Shown here in pieces: positions 35,451 to 43,632 of a DNA stretch of 64,000 bases (positions within the stretch are counted from its first letter, which is position 1; each line of letters begins with the position of its first letter). The stretch spans positions 682,001-746,000 of the forward strand of contig NZ_CP048812.1 in assembly GCF_010977575.1 (NCBI RefSeq), in the 5' to 3' direction. The translations under genes were made by a program, and so were the position numbers. This stretch comes from Halomonas socia. Lineage in GTDB: Bacteria; Pseudomonadota; Gammaproteobacteria; Pseudomonadales; Halomonadaceae. The notes beneath the pieces are model-generated. The model searched no databases, was not told where the DNA came from, and saw only the letters and a program-made list of their open reading frames with translations.

Positions 35451-36113
35451 TCACAGATCGATTAGCTCATCGATGCGCTCGACCAGCTTGAAGATACCCG
35501 CAGCTGCCTCGCTGATTCGCTCGGCCAGCATATAGGCCGGGGTGGTGACAATGCGGTGCTCAAAGTCGACCACGATATCGTCGACCCTGCAGCCACGGTG
35601 CAGACCGCCCATGGCGCTTATCGCCCCGGATACCGCCGGGTCGTGGCCAATCGTCACCGCGATCCCCTCGCCGAACAGTCGCGGCACCAGCACCGGCGCG
35701 ATACACATCAGGCCGATCGGCTTGCGCGCCTCGTGGAAGGCCACCAGCGGCTCGGCGAGCTGATCCAGTATCTGCATGTCGTTGCCGGCGACGGCGAAAT
35801 CGCTCAGCGTCTTGGCCACGCCGAAACCACCGGGCAGGATCACCGCATCGAACGCCTCCGGGTCGAGCTCGGCGAGCTCACTGACCTCGCCGCGCGCCAG
35901 CCGTGCGGACTCGACCAGCACGTTGCGCGTCTCGTCTGGCTCCACCCCGCCGCGGCAATGATCGATGACGTGGTGCTGGGCGATGTCCGGGGCGAAACAG
36001 CGATAACCGATGCCCAACTGATCCAGCCGTAACAGGGTCAGGGTGGTTTCATAAATCTCGGCGCCGTCCTGGACACCGCAGCCCGACAGAATGACCGCCA
36101 CCTGCTTGCTCAT
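35451..36113 (-). CDS. elbB: DJ-1/PfpI-like glyoxalase ElbB
   Basis: A 220-residue protein of the class I amidotransferase-like (DJ-1/PfpI) fold, known in E. coli as ElbB and reported to have glyoxalase activity. Recognisable parts are VAVILSGCGVQDGAEIYE, a PGGFGVAKTLSDFA loop and the nucleophile elbow with Cys in IGLMCIAPVLVP. The early link to isoprenoid synthesis gave it its name, but the real role is unsettled. It stands alone on the minus strand between tatC and hemB. Confidence 0.9.
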   Translation of the reverse strand: MSKQVAVILSGCGVQDGAEIYETTLTLLRLDQLGIGYRCFAPDIAQHHVIDHCRGGVEPDETRNVLVESARLARGEVSELAELDPEAFDAVILPGGFGVAKTLSDFAVAGNDMQILDQLAEPLVAFHEARKPIGLMCIAPVLVPRLFGEGIAVTIGHDPAVSGAISAMGGLHRGCRVDDIVVDFEHRIVTTPAYMLAERISEAAAGIFKLVERIDELIDL

Positions 36114-36225
36114 ATCGCTCTCCTTGTGACCGCAATGCTGCCGCCCGGCAGCAGCAAACCCTCACTGTAGCCCATCTCCGACGCAGCGTCTGCGCCGCGC
36201 CTCTCCCGCTGCCGCCCGGCACTGA

Positions 36226-37356
<1,131 letters not shown>

Positions 37357-37410
37357 CTGCAAGGGTCCGCATCCAGCCGCGCGGCCCTTCTTCTGCCTTG
37401 AGGAGGCGAG

Positions 37411-39600
37411 ATGCAAGACCCGCGCGCCATGCCCGACCCCCAGCCCACCGAGGCGCAAGCGGCAACAGAGCCGCTGCCGCTGCGGGTCAACCGGACCCGC
37501 ACCGGCGTACGCGCCAAGGGCGACCCGGCTGCGCTCGATCTCGACGACCCGTCGCTCTACCTGAATCGCGAACTGTCGCACCTGCAGTTCAATATCCGCG
37601 TGCTCGAGCAGGCACTGGACACCGCGCATCCGCTGCTCAACCGGCTGATGTTCCTGCTGATCTTCTCCTCCAACCTCGACGAATTCTTCGAAATCCGGGT
37701 CGCCGGGCTCAAGCACCAGCTGGCGCTGGGCAACGACAGCACCGGCGCCGACGGCATACTGCCGTGCCAGGTGCTCGGCGAGATCTCGCGCATCGCCCAT
37801 GAGCAGGTCGACCGCCAGTACCGGCTGCTCAACGACACCCTGATCCCGGCGTTGGAGGAGCAGCACCTGCGCTTTCGCCGCCGCGACCAGTGGACGCCGG
37901 CCCAGCAGGCCTGGGTGCGCGACTATTTCGACGACGAGATCATGCCGGTGATCAGCCCGATCGGGCTGGATCCGTCGCACCCCTTCCCGCGACTGGTCAA
38001 CAAGAGCCTCAACTTCATCGTCGAGCTGGAGGGCAAGGACGCCTTCGGTCGCGAAGGGGGCCTGGCGATCCTGCCCGCGCCGCGCTCGCTGCCGCGACTG
38101 ATCGCACTGCCCGCAGCATGCTGCGAGGAGGGCTACAGCGAGTACGTGTTCCTGTCGTCGATGATCCACGCTCACGCCCACGAGGTGTTCCCCGGCATGC
38201 AGGTGTGCGGCTGCTACCAGTTCCGGCTGACCCGCAACGCCGACCTGTCGGTCGACCCCGAGGTGGTCTCCGACCTGGCCTCGGCGCTGCGCGGCGAGCT
38301 GCTGGCACGCCGCTACGGCAGCGGTGTGCGCCTGGAGGTCGCCGACAATTGCCCCGAGGCACTGGCCAGCTTCCTGCTCAGGCAATTCGAGCTCGAGCAG
38401 AGTGATCTCTACCGGGTCCAGGGACCGGTCAACCTGACCCGCATGATGGCTGTACTCGCCGACGTCGAGCGCCCGGAGCTGCGCTATCGCCCGTTTACCC
38501 CGGGGCTACCCAAGGCACTCAAGAAGCACGATTCGCTGTTCGAGGCGATCAAGGACAGCGACATCCTGCTGCACCACCCCTTCCATGCCTTCTCGCCGGT
38601 GGAGGAGCTGCTCGCCGAGGCGGCCCGCGACCCGGCCGTGCTGGCCATCAAGCAGACCCTTTACCGCACCGGCGCCGACTCGGCGATCGTCTCGGCGCTG
38701 GTCGAGGCGGCCCGCGGCGGCAAGGAGGTCACGGTGGTGATCGAGCTGCGTGCACGCTTCGACGAGGCCGACAATCTGGCGCTGGCCTCGCGCCTGCAGG
38801 AGGCCGGCGCCATCGTCATCTACGGCGTGATGGCCTACAAGACCCACGCCAAACTGATGCACATCGTGCGCCGCGAGCGCGGCGAGCTGCGCTACTACGC
38901 TCATCTAGGCACCGGCAACTATCACGCGGGCACCGCCAAGCTGTACACCGACTACAGCCTGCTGACCGCCCACGAGACGCTGTGCGAGGACGTGCACAAA
39001 GTCTTCCAGCAGCTTTCGGGGATGGGCAAGGCGCGGCATATCGAGCACCTGCTGCACGCCCCCTTCACCCTCCATGAGCGGCTGGTGGCGATGATCGACC
39101 GCGAAGCCGCCCACGCCGTGGCGGGCCGCCGTGCACACCTGATCATCAAGTGCAACTCGCTGACCGAGCCCAAGCTGATCCGCGCGCTGTATCGCGCCTC
39201 CCACGCCGGGGTGGAGTGCGACCTGATCATTCGCGGAATGTGCTGCCTGCGCCCCGGGGTCCCGGGCATCTCGGACAATATCCGGGTGCGCTCGATCATC
39301 GGCCGCTTCCTCGAGCACACCCGGGTGTTCTATTTCCACAATGACGGCAGCGGCGAGGTGTGGGCATCCAGCGCCGACTTCATGGAGCGCAACATGTTCC
39401 ACCGCGTCGAGACCTGCTTCCCGCTGCTCGACGCCAAGCTGGCGGCGCGGGTGCGCAAGGACCTCGAGACCTACCTGGTCGATAACTGCCAGAGCTGGCT
39501 GCTCGATAGCGACGGCCACTACACCAAGCGCGAGCTGGGCGACGCCGCGCCGATCAGTGCCCAGGAGACGCTGCTCTACGCCTACGCCAGCAAGGCCTGA
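37411..39600 (+). CDS. ppk1: Polyphosphate kinase 1
   Basis: Polymerises the terminal phosphate of ATP into polyphosphate. The 729-residue protein has the N-terminal four-helix domain (LYLNRELSHLQFNIRVLEQA), the middle PPK domain and two phospholipase D-like C-terminal domains. The catalytic histidines are His479 in YKTHAKLM (autophosphorylated in the family) and His498 in YAHLGTGNYH. The ribosome binding site is strong (GAGGAGG). It follows hemB by 54 bp, an arrangement also seen in Pseudomonas. The opposing exopolyphosphatase ppx is 7.6 kb away on the same strand. Confidence 0.97.
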   Translation: MQDPRAMPDPQPTEAQAATEPLPLRVNRTRTGVRAKGDPAALDLDDPSLYLNRELSHLQFNIRVLEQALDTAHPLLNRLMFLLIFSSNLDEFFEIRVAGLKHQLALGNDSTGADGILPCQVLGEISRIAHEQVDRQYRLLNDTLIPALEEQHLRFRRRDQWTPAQQAWVRDYFDDEIMPVISPIGLDPSHPFPRLVNKSLNFIVELEGKDAFGREGGLAILPAPRSLPRLIALPAACCEEGYSEYVFLSSMIHAHAHEVFPGMQVCGCYQFRLTRNADLSVDPEVVSDLASALRGELLARRYGSGVRLEVADNCPEALASFLLRQFELEQSDLYRVQGPVNLTRMMAVLADVERPELRYRPFTPGLPKALKKHDSLFEAIKDSDILLHHPFHAFSPVEELLAEAARDPAVLAIKQTLYRTGADSAIVSALVEAARGGKEVTVVIELRARFDEADNLALASRLQEAGAIVIYGVMAYKTHAKLMHIVRRERGELRYYAHLGTGNYHAGTAKLYTDYSLLTAHETLCEDVHKVFQQLSGMGKARHIEHLLHAPFTLHERLVAMIDREAAHAVAGRRAHLIIKCNSLTEPKLIRALYRASHAGVECDLIIRGMCCLRPGVPGISDNIRVRSIIGRFLEHTRVFYFHNDGSGEVWASSADFMERNMFHRVETCFPLLDAKLAARVRKDLETYLVDNCQSWLLDSDGHYTKRELGDAAPISAQETLLYAYASKA

Positions 39601-39607
39601 TAGCCCC

Positions 39608-40120
39608 CTAGCCACGCTTGAAGGCGGCCAGGTCCTCGGTATCGTAGCCGTCCACCTCGAGCGGCAGGCCCAGCCGTTCGCGCTGCTGACGCAGCTGCTC
39701 ACGTTCGGCGATCAGCTCGCTGTCGTCGTCCAGGGTGCGGCCGTTGAGCTCGGCGAGCTGCGCCATGCCCTGGTGGTAGAAGCTGAGGATACCCAGCGCC
39801 AGATGGTTATGCTCCTCGACGCCGCGGCGCAGTGCCGGCAGGTAGCCGCTGACCCGCGATAGATGGTGCTTGAGCTGCCACACATAGCGCATCTCGCGCA
39901 TCCATGGCCGCTCGCGCAGGGCGGCAAACACCATGCTGGTGGCCACTAGGCCGAGCAGCACCCCCAGGGCGTTGAGCCACAGACTGGAACCGAAGGTGCG
40001 GGTCAACAGCTGGGCGAACAGCATGCCCAGCACGATCAACTGGGCGGCCATAGCCACGCTGATCAGGCGCGCCTTGCGACGGTAGACCTCGGGCTCATGG
40101 GATTCGAAACGAAACTTCAT
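39608..40120 (-). CDS. DUF3087 membrane protein
   Basis: A 170-residue protein with two membrane helices near the N-terminus (about 20-40 and 47-66). They are followed by a soluble helical domain with RPWMREMRYVWQLKHHLSRV and FYHQGMAQLAELNG, which fits the DUF3087 family; function unknown. The ATG at 40120 is used; an in-frame TTG two codons earlier is less likely. It converges on ppk1 with a 7-bp gap and lies 24 bp downstream of the DAHP synthase stop on the same strand. It could be the last gene of that attenuator-controlled unit. Confidence 0.8.
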   Translation of the reverse strand: MKFRFESHEPEVYRRKARLISVAMAAQLIVLGMLFAQLLTRTFGSSLWLNALGVLLGLVATSMVFAALRERPWMREMRYVWQLKHHLSRVSGYLPALRRGVEEHNHLALGILSFYHQGMAQLAELNGRTLDDDSELIAEREQLRQQRERLGLPLEVDGYDTEDLAAFKRG

Positions 40121-40144
40121 CGACAATCAATTCCTTGGATAGCG

Positions 40145-41233
40145 TCAGCGCAGCCGCTCGGCGGCCAGGCTCAGCAGATGCTCGGTGGTCTCCCAGCCGA
40201 TGCAGGCATCGGTGACCGAGACCCCGCGACGCATCGTCCCCGGCTTTAGCGGCTGGCGGCCTTCGAACAGCTGGCTCTCGAGCATTACCCCGCACAGCGC
40301 TGTCTCGCCGGCCAGGCGCTGGTCGAGCACGTCGAGCAGCACCTCGCTCTGGCAGCGATGGTCCTTGCGCGAATTGGCGTGGCTGCAGTCTACCATCAGG
40401 CGCGGCACCAGGCCCGCCGCCTCCAGTGCGCGGCGGGTCGCCGCGACGTGCTCGGCCTGGTAGTTGGGTTCGCCGTGACCGCCGCGCAGCACCACATGGG
40501 TGTGCGGATTGCCCGGCGTGTGGCGCAGGCTGGGCTGGCCCGACGCCGACAGCCCCGGGTAACGGTGGCCGTGGGCCGCAGCCTGGATGGCGTCGATAGC
40601 GACCTGGATACCGCCATCGGTGGCGTTCTTGAACCCCACCGCCGCCGCCAGGCCGCTGGCCAGCTCGCGATGCACCTGGGATTCGGTGGTGCGCGCGCCG
40701 ATCGCCGTCCACGCCAGCAGGTCATCGAGGTAGCTGGCCACCATCGGCTGCAGCAGCTCGGTGGCCACCGGCAGGCCAAGCGCCACGATATCACGCATCA
40801 GCGCACGAGACGCGGCCAGGCCGTGGGTCATGTCGTCGCTGCCGTCGAGGTGGGGGTCATAGGCCAGGCCCTTCCAGCCTACCGTGGTGCGCGGCTTCTC
40901 GACGTAGACGCGCATCACCAGCAGCAACTTGTCCTCGACCTGGCGCGCCAGCACGCTGAGGTTCTCGGCATACTCGCGAGCCGCCTGAGGGTCATGGATG
41001 GAGCAGGGGCCGACCACTACCAGCAGGCGCTGGTCGCGGCCATCGAGGATCGCCTTGACCGCCTCGCGCTGGGCGGCAACGCGCTGGCGCAGCTCGGCGT
41101 CGAGGGGCAGCTGCTGGCGCAGCGCCTGGGGCGTGGGCAGCGGCGTCTCGCCCACCAGGTCATCGTTGGGCGTGGCCAGGTCTGCGGCGGGCGCGGCATC
41201 GCTGGGGGCTGGTTTGATCAGGGTCATGGTCAT
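40145..41233 (-). CDS. aroG: 3-deoxy-7-phosphoheptulonate (DAHP) synthase, class I
   Basis: First enzyme of the aromatic pathway: phosphoenolpyruvate plus erythrose 4-phosphate gives DAHP. It is the AroF/G/H type, 362 residues from the ATG at 41233. An in-frame ATG at 41263 (372 residues) lacks a good ribosome binding site and would overlap a small ORF that has one. Motifs: VVGPCSIHDP, RVYVEKPRTTVGWKG, GARTTESQVHRE, FKNATDGG and VDCSHANS. Which amino acid inhibits it cannot be read safely, so aroG is only a family-level symbol. Upstream lies a 42-codon leader with Tyr-Trp-Tyr-Trp-Phe and a terminator, indicating attenuation by aromatic amino acid supply. Confidence 0.93.
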   Translation of the reverse strand: MTMTLIKPAPSDAAPAADLATPNDDLVGETPLPTPQALRQQLPLDAELRQRVAAQREAVKAILDGRDQRLLVVVGPCSIHDPQAAREYAENLSVLARQVEDKLLLVMRVYVEKPRTTVGWKGLAYDPHLDGSDDMTHGLAASRALMRDIVALGLPVATELLQPMVASYLDDLLAWTAIGARTTESQVHRELASGLAAAVGFKNATDGGIQVAIDAIQAAAHGHRYPGLSASGQPSLRHTPGNPHTHVVLRGGHGEPNYQAEHVAATRRALEAAGLVPRLMVDCSHANSRKDHRCQSEVLLDVLDQRLAGETALCGVMLESQLFEGRQPLKPGTMRRGVSVTDACIGWETTEHLLSLAAERLR

Positions 41234-41238
41234 TGCGC

Positions 41239-41400
41239 TTACCTCGTACAGGGTGTCGAACATCGGATCGTGGTGCCACCGATGATCTCCCGGCCGGAGG
41301 TGGCGAACTGAGCCGACCGGAGGGCGCTAAATCGCCAGCTGCCATACCCAGGGTAGCGGGCGGTGCATGACAGTCGTGGGAAGGCGATGCGCTGGAACAT
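41239..41400 (-). CDS. Small 53-residue ORF just upstream of DAHP synthase
   Basis: A 53-codon ORF starts at an ATG with a strong GAGGAG ribosome binding site (seven bases upstream). It ends only 5 bp before the DAHP synthase ATG, so termination here could hand ribosomes over to the enzyme gene. Its first third is again rich in aromatic codons (YPGYGSWRF at about residues 16-24). It starts downstream of the attenuator terminator. It resembles no family I know. It could be a second leader peptide, a coupling ORF or a chance frame. Confidence 0.45.
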   Translation of the reverse strand: MFQRIAFPRLSCTARYPGYGSWRFSALRSAQFATSGREIIGGTTIRCSTPCTR

Positions 41401-41426
41401 GGTCGGTCTCCTCGTCGTTGAATGAC

Positions 41427-41467
41427 GTCACAAACAAAACCCCCGGTCGGGTTGCCGACCGGGGGTT
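41427..41467 (-). terminator. Attenuator terminator in the DAHP synthase leader
   Basis: On the minus strand a perfect 13-bp GC-rich stem (AACCCCCGGTCGG / CCGACCGGGGGTT, loop CAAC) is followed by TTGTTTGTG, giving a run with seven T in ten bases. It lies 46 bp after the leader peptide stop and about 200 bp before the DAHP synthase start. Transcription of the enzyme must therefore read through it. Confidence 0.88.
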
Positions 41468-41540
41468 CTGAAAGGTGGTGGAGGCAACCCGGTGGGGTGT
41501 GCCTCGCGATGGGTCAGTGCGACCGCATCGCCGGCACACC
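41448..41540 (-). promoter_or_regulatory. Alternative pairings (segments 1, 2, 3) of the DAHP synthase attenuator
   Basis: Read on the minus strand: segment 1, GGTGTGCC (41540-41533), follows the aromatic codon run directly and can pair with GGCACACC (41503-41496). Segment 2, CGGGTTGCC (41491-41483), is perfectly complementary over 9 bp to GGCAACCCG (41456-41448), which spans the loop and inner stem of the terminator. Pairing 2:3 would prevent the terminator from closing. This gives the standard logic: a ribosome stalled at the Tyr/Trp/Phe codons covers segment 1, 2:3 forms and transcription continues. The pairings are visible; the mechanism is inferred. Confidence 0.65.
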
Positions 41541-41642
41541 GGCGCTAAACCAATACCAATAGCCACCCACCAAGGCCCACGCGGCAACCACGATGGCGGG
41601 CATCGAGTCGGCGCTGGCGAAATGGCGAAGGCTTGCGGTCAT
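41514..41642 (-). CDS. Leader peptide of the DAHP synthase attenuator (42 residues)
   Basis: A 42-codon ORF with a GGAG ribosome binding site seven bases before its ATG and a TGA at 41514. Residues 28-32 (41561-41547) are Tyr-Trp-Tyr-Trp-Phe, one run of all three aromatic amino acids, which fits a sensor for the whole aromatic pathway. Trp22 and Phe8 are further aromatic residues. The run lies next to pairing segment 1 and is followed by the terminator. An alternative reading is a small membrane protein, because residues 14-35 are hydrophobic, but the context favours a leader peptide. A shorter start at Met14 would keep the aromatic run. Confidence 0.75.
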   Translation of the reverse strand: MTASLRHFASADSMPAIVVAAWALVGGYWYWFSAGVPAMRSH

Positions 41643-41670
41643 GGGTCGCTCCAGGGTTGCGTTGGGTTCT

Positions 41671-41698
41671 ATCCTACCGCGCTGAGTGTGCTTGGCAA
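41671..41698 (-). promoter_or_regulatory. Candidate promoter of the DAHP synthase leader transcript
   Basis: On the minus strand TTGCCA (-35, five of six consensus bases) and TAGGAT (-10, four of six) are separated by 16 bp. The -10 ends 28 bp before the leader peptide ATG, a short 5' leader as expected for an attenuator. A second TTGACT at 41723-41718 lies upstream but lacks a good partner. Confidence 0.5.
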
Positions 41699-41749
41699 GT
41701 ATTCTGTTAGCCTAGTAAGTCAATCGCAGTTGCCCGTAAGCGAGGGACG

Positions 41750-41925
41750 CCGGGGACAGGCCGAAGAGGAGGTTCTACGCCATGGGTGAGGAGCACTGCT
41801 CCGAACGGGCTGGCCATGGCTGGCCAGCACCGGTCCTGCAAGCGGAGCAGGATGCAAGAGCGCAGCAGGGCGCAAGGTAGCGCCCAGGGATGGTTTACAG
41901 CGCCCCCTCGCAGGCCTGTCGCCGG
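41750..41925 (+). repeat. MITE-like element, copy 2 of 5 (upstream of DAHP synthase leader)
   Basis: A 176-bp element with ends CCGGGGACAGGCC...AGGAGG and, on the other strand, CCGGCGACAGGCC...AGGGGG. The interior carries nested dyads (CTGGCCATGGCTGGCCAG region) and the block GTAGCGCCCAGGGATGG, also found at 51.3 kb. It ends about 50 bp before the -35 box of the DAHP synthase leader promoter, so it forms the upstream boundary of that regulatory region. Together with the leader it accounts for the apparently gene-free stretch 41401-41970; 41926-41970 shows nothing. Confidence 0.75.
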
Positions 41926-41970
41926 GTCAGTTCCGAGCGGTACTGCCTATCTGCGATAGCCCTGGTTAGC

Positions 41971-42096
41971 CTAGCCAGCCAGCTGAATCCAGCCGATGGT
42001 GGCCGGCAACGCGCTCATGGCCACCAGTACTACCAGCCCCACGATAATCGCCAGCATGCCGGTATCGTCTTTGAAGTTGGGATCCTGTTCCACCAT
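41971..42096 (-). CDS. Small single-helix membrane protein (41 residues)
   Basis: A 41-codon ORF starting MVEQDPNFKDDTG with a strong AGGAGAGA ribosome binding site. One membrane helix (about residues 14-34, MLAIIVGLVVLVAMSALPATI) is followed by a short tail. The acidic N-terminus and the single helix suggest an N-in inner-membrane peptide. It lies 40 bp after folM on the same strand, as the last gene of ubiD-fre-folM. I do not recognise the family. The ribosome binding site and clean topology make it likely to be real. Confidence 0.7.
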   Translation of the reverse strand: MVEQDPNFKDDTGMLAIIVGLVVLVAMSALPATIGWIQLAG

Positions 42097-42136
42097 GGGG
42101 TCTCTCCTGTTGGGCACAGCTTGGATGGGCGCCATT

Positions 42137-42850
42137 CTAGCGCAGGTGGCGGCCGCCATCGACCGGCAGCGTAACGCCGGTGACATAGCGGTTGTCGAGC
42201 AGGTAGCGCAGGCTCTGATAGATCACTCCGGGGCCGGGAATCATCTGCATGGCCGACTTGGCCTTGGCTTTCTCGGCATAGGCCTCGTCGTCACCCTGGT
42301 TGAGCATGATCAGCGCCGGGGCGATGGCGTTGACCTGGATGGCCGGTGCGTAAAGTGCGGCGAACGACAGCGTCAGATTGTCGAGCCCGGCCTTGGTGGC
42401 GGCATAGGCGGCGTGCTTCTTCGAGCCCTTGTGCACCACGTAGTCGGTAATGTGCACGATATCGCGCTGCGGCTCGCTGCAGGCCTCGAGCAGCTCGCGG
42501 CAGTGCAGGTTGATCAGGTAGGGGGCCTGCATATGCACCCGGAACAGCCGCTCGAAGGTGGCGCCGGCTTCGCTGCCGGTGCTGTCCGGCGCCCAGTCGC
42601 TGGCATTGTGGACGATCGCCCGCAGCGACGGGGTGGCCTCCTTCAAGCGCGCGATGAAGTCGAGAATGCCCGCTTCGCTGGAGAAATCCGCGACCAGGGT
42701 GACCACGCCGCGCTGGCGCAGCGCCTCGAGCTCGGGACGCTCGCGGCGGTAGCTGATGATCAGCGCATGGCCGTCGTCGAGCAGCCGCTCGGCGCAGTAG
42801 CGACCGAGGCGCTGGGCGCCGCCGGTGATCAGGATCGGCGAGGCACTCAT
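42137..42850 (-). CDS. folM: Dihydromonapterin reductase FolM
   Basis: A short-chain dehydrogenase that reduces dihydromonapterin to tetrahydromonapterin, with a side activity on dihydrofolate. The 237 residues have the atypical cofactor loop ITGGAQRLGR, which matches FolM rather than common SDR enzymes. ADFSSEAGI, VHNASDWAPD, HITDYVVHKGSKKHAAYAATKAGLDNLT (Tyr and Lys of the active site) and a C-terminus LPVDGGRHLR identical in style to E. coli FolM are also present. The start overlaps the fre stop by ATGA. In this genome it is coupled to ubiquinone genes, with no obvious folate neighbour. Confidence 0.92.
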   Translation of the reverse strand: MSASPILITGGAQRLGRYCAERLLDDGHALIISYRRERPELEALRQRGVVTLVADFSSEAGILDFIARLKEATPSLRAIVHNASDWAPDSTGSEAGATFERLFRVHMQAPYLINLHCRELLEACSEPQRDIVHITDYVVHKGSKKHAAYAATKAGLDNLTLSFAALYAPAIQVNAIAPALIMLNQGDDEAYAEKAKAKSAMQMIPGPGVIYQSLRYLLDNRYVTGVTLPVDGGRHLR

Positions 42851-43632
42851 GACGAGGTCTCCCGCGCCTTGACCAGGCTGCCCACGGTAGGTACCAGCGG
42901 GTCGCGCGGCGCGTAGGCGAACACATCCGAGAACACCCGCGAGGCGTCGAGCCCCAGCGAGGCCAGCACGTCGACGCAGGCATAGACCATGCCCGGCGAA
43001 CCGGAGAGATAGACATCGTGCCCCGCCACGTCCCTGAGGATACTGCCGAGTACCGCGTCGACCCTCCCCAGGTGGCCGCTGACGCCCTCACCGTCGAACG
43101 GCTCCTCGGGGACGATCTCGCTGACCGCATGGAAACGCACCCCGGGGTACTGGGCGGCCCACTCGCGGGGCAGCCACTCAAGGTAGAGGTCGCGGCGCTC
43201 GCGGGCCGCCCACCACAGGTCGATTTGGCGGGCCGGATCGGCGGCCAGCGCCGCCTCGACGATGGCCTTCATCTGGGCAAAGCCGGTCCCGGCGGCGACC
43301 AGCAGCAGTGGCCGCGTGCTGTCCGGGTCGAGTACGCAGTCGCCCCCCGGCAGGCGCAGGGTCAGGCGGCTGGCCTCCTGCATCAGCTCGCGCAGGCGCG
43401 CCGAGTTGTCGCGCTCCGGCCAGTGCTGGATATGCAGCTCGATCAGGCCGTCTCCGCGATGGGCATTGGCGATCGAGAACGGTACCCAGATGGCGTCGTC
43501 GAGCTTGAGCTCGAGGTACTGGCCCGGGGCGTGGTCGACGGCCTCGGCGCGGCCCTGCAGGCTCACGCGGAAGACATCGGGGGTGAGGTTCTCGACCTCG
43601 TCGACCAGGCAGGTCAGGGTCCGTGCCGTCAT
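42847..43632 (-). CDS. fre: NAD(P)H-flavin reductase
   Basis: Reduces free flavins with NAD(P)H. In the ubiquinone pathway it can supply reduced FMN, from which the prenylated cofactor of UbiD is made. The 261 residues from the ATG at 43632 show the FAD/FMN-binding barrel ([19 protein letters not shown]) and the nucleotide-binding half ([21 protein letters not shown]). The domain is about 28 residues longer than E. coli Fre, with extra sequence at the C-terminus ([15 protein letters not shown]). The long ORF start at 43767 lies inside ubiD and is rejected. It is coupled to ubiD and folM by four-base overlaps. Confidence 0.88.
   Translation of the reverse strand: MTARTLTCLVDEVENLTPDVFRVSLQGRAEAVDHAPGQYLELKLDDAIWVPFSIANAHRGDGLIELHIQHWPERDNSARLRELMQEASRLTLRLPGGDCVLDPDSTRPLLLVAAGTGFAQMKAIVEAALAADPARQIDLWWAARERRDLYLEWLPREWAAQYPGVRFHAVSEIVPEEPFDGEGVSGHLGRVDAVLGSILRDVAGHDVYLSGSPGMVYACVDVLASLGLDASRVFSDVFAYAPRDPLVPTVGSLVKARETSS

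Noticed and set aside
41234-41263. DAHP synthase start ten codons upstream
   Set aside because: No ribosome binding site, and it would overlap the 53-codon ORF. The ATG at 41233 has GAGGT at proper distance.
41327-41587. 86-codon minus-strand ORF across the DAHP synthase leader
   Set aside because: It runs in another frame through the terminator and pairing segments, lacks a good ribosome binding site and conflicts with the better-supported 42- and 53-codon ORFs.
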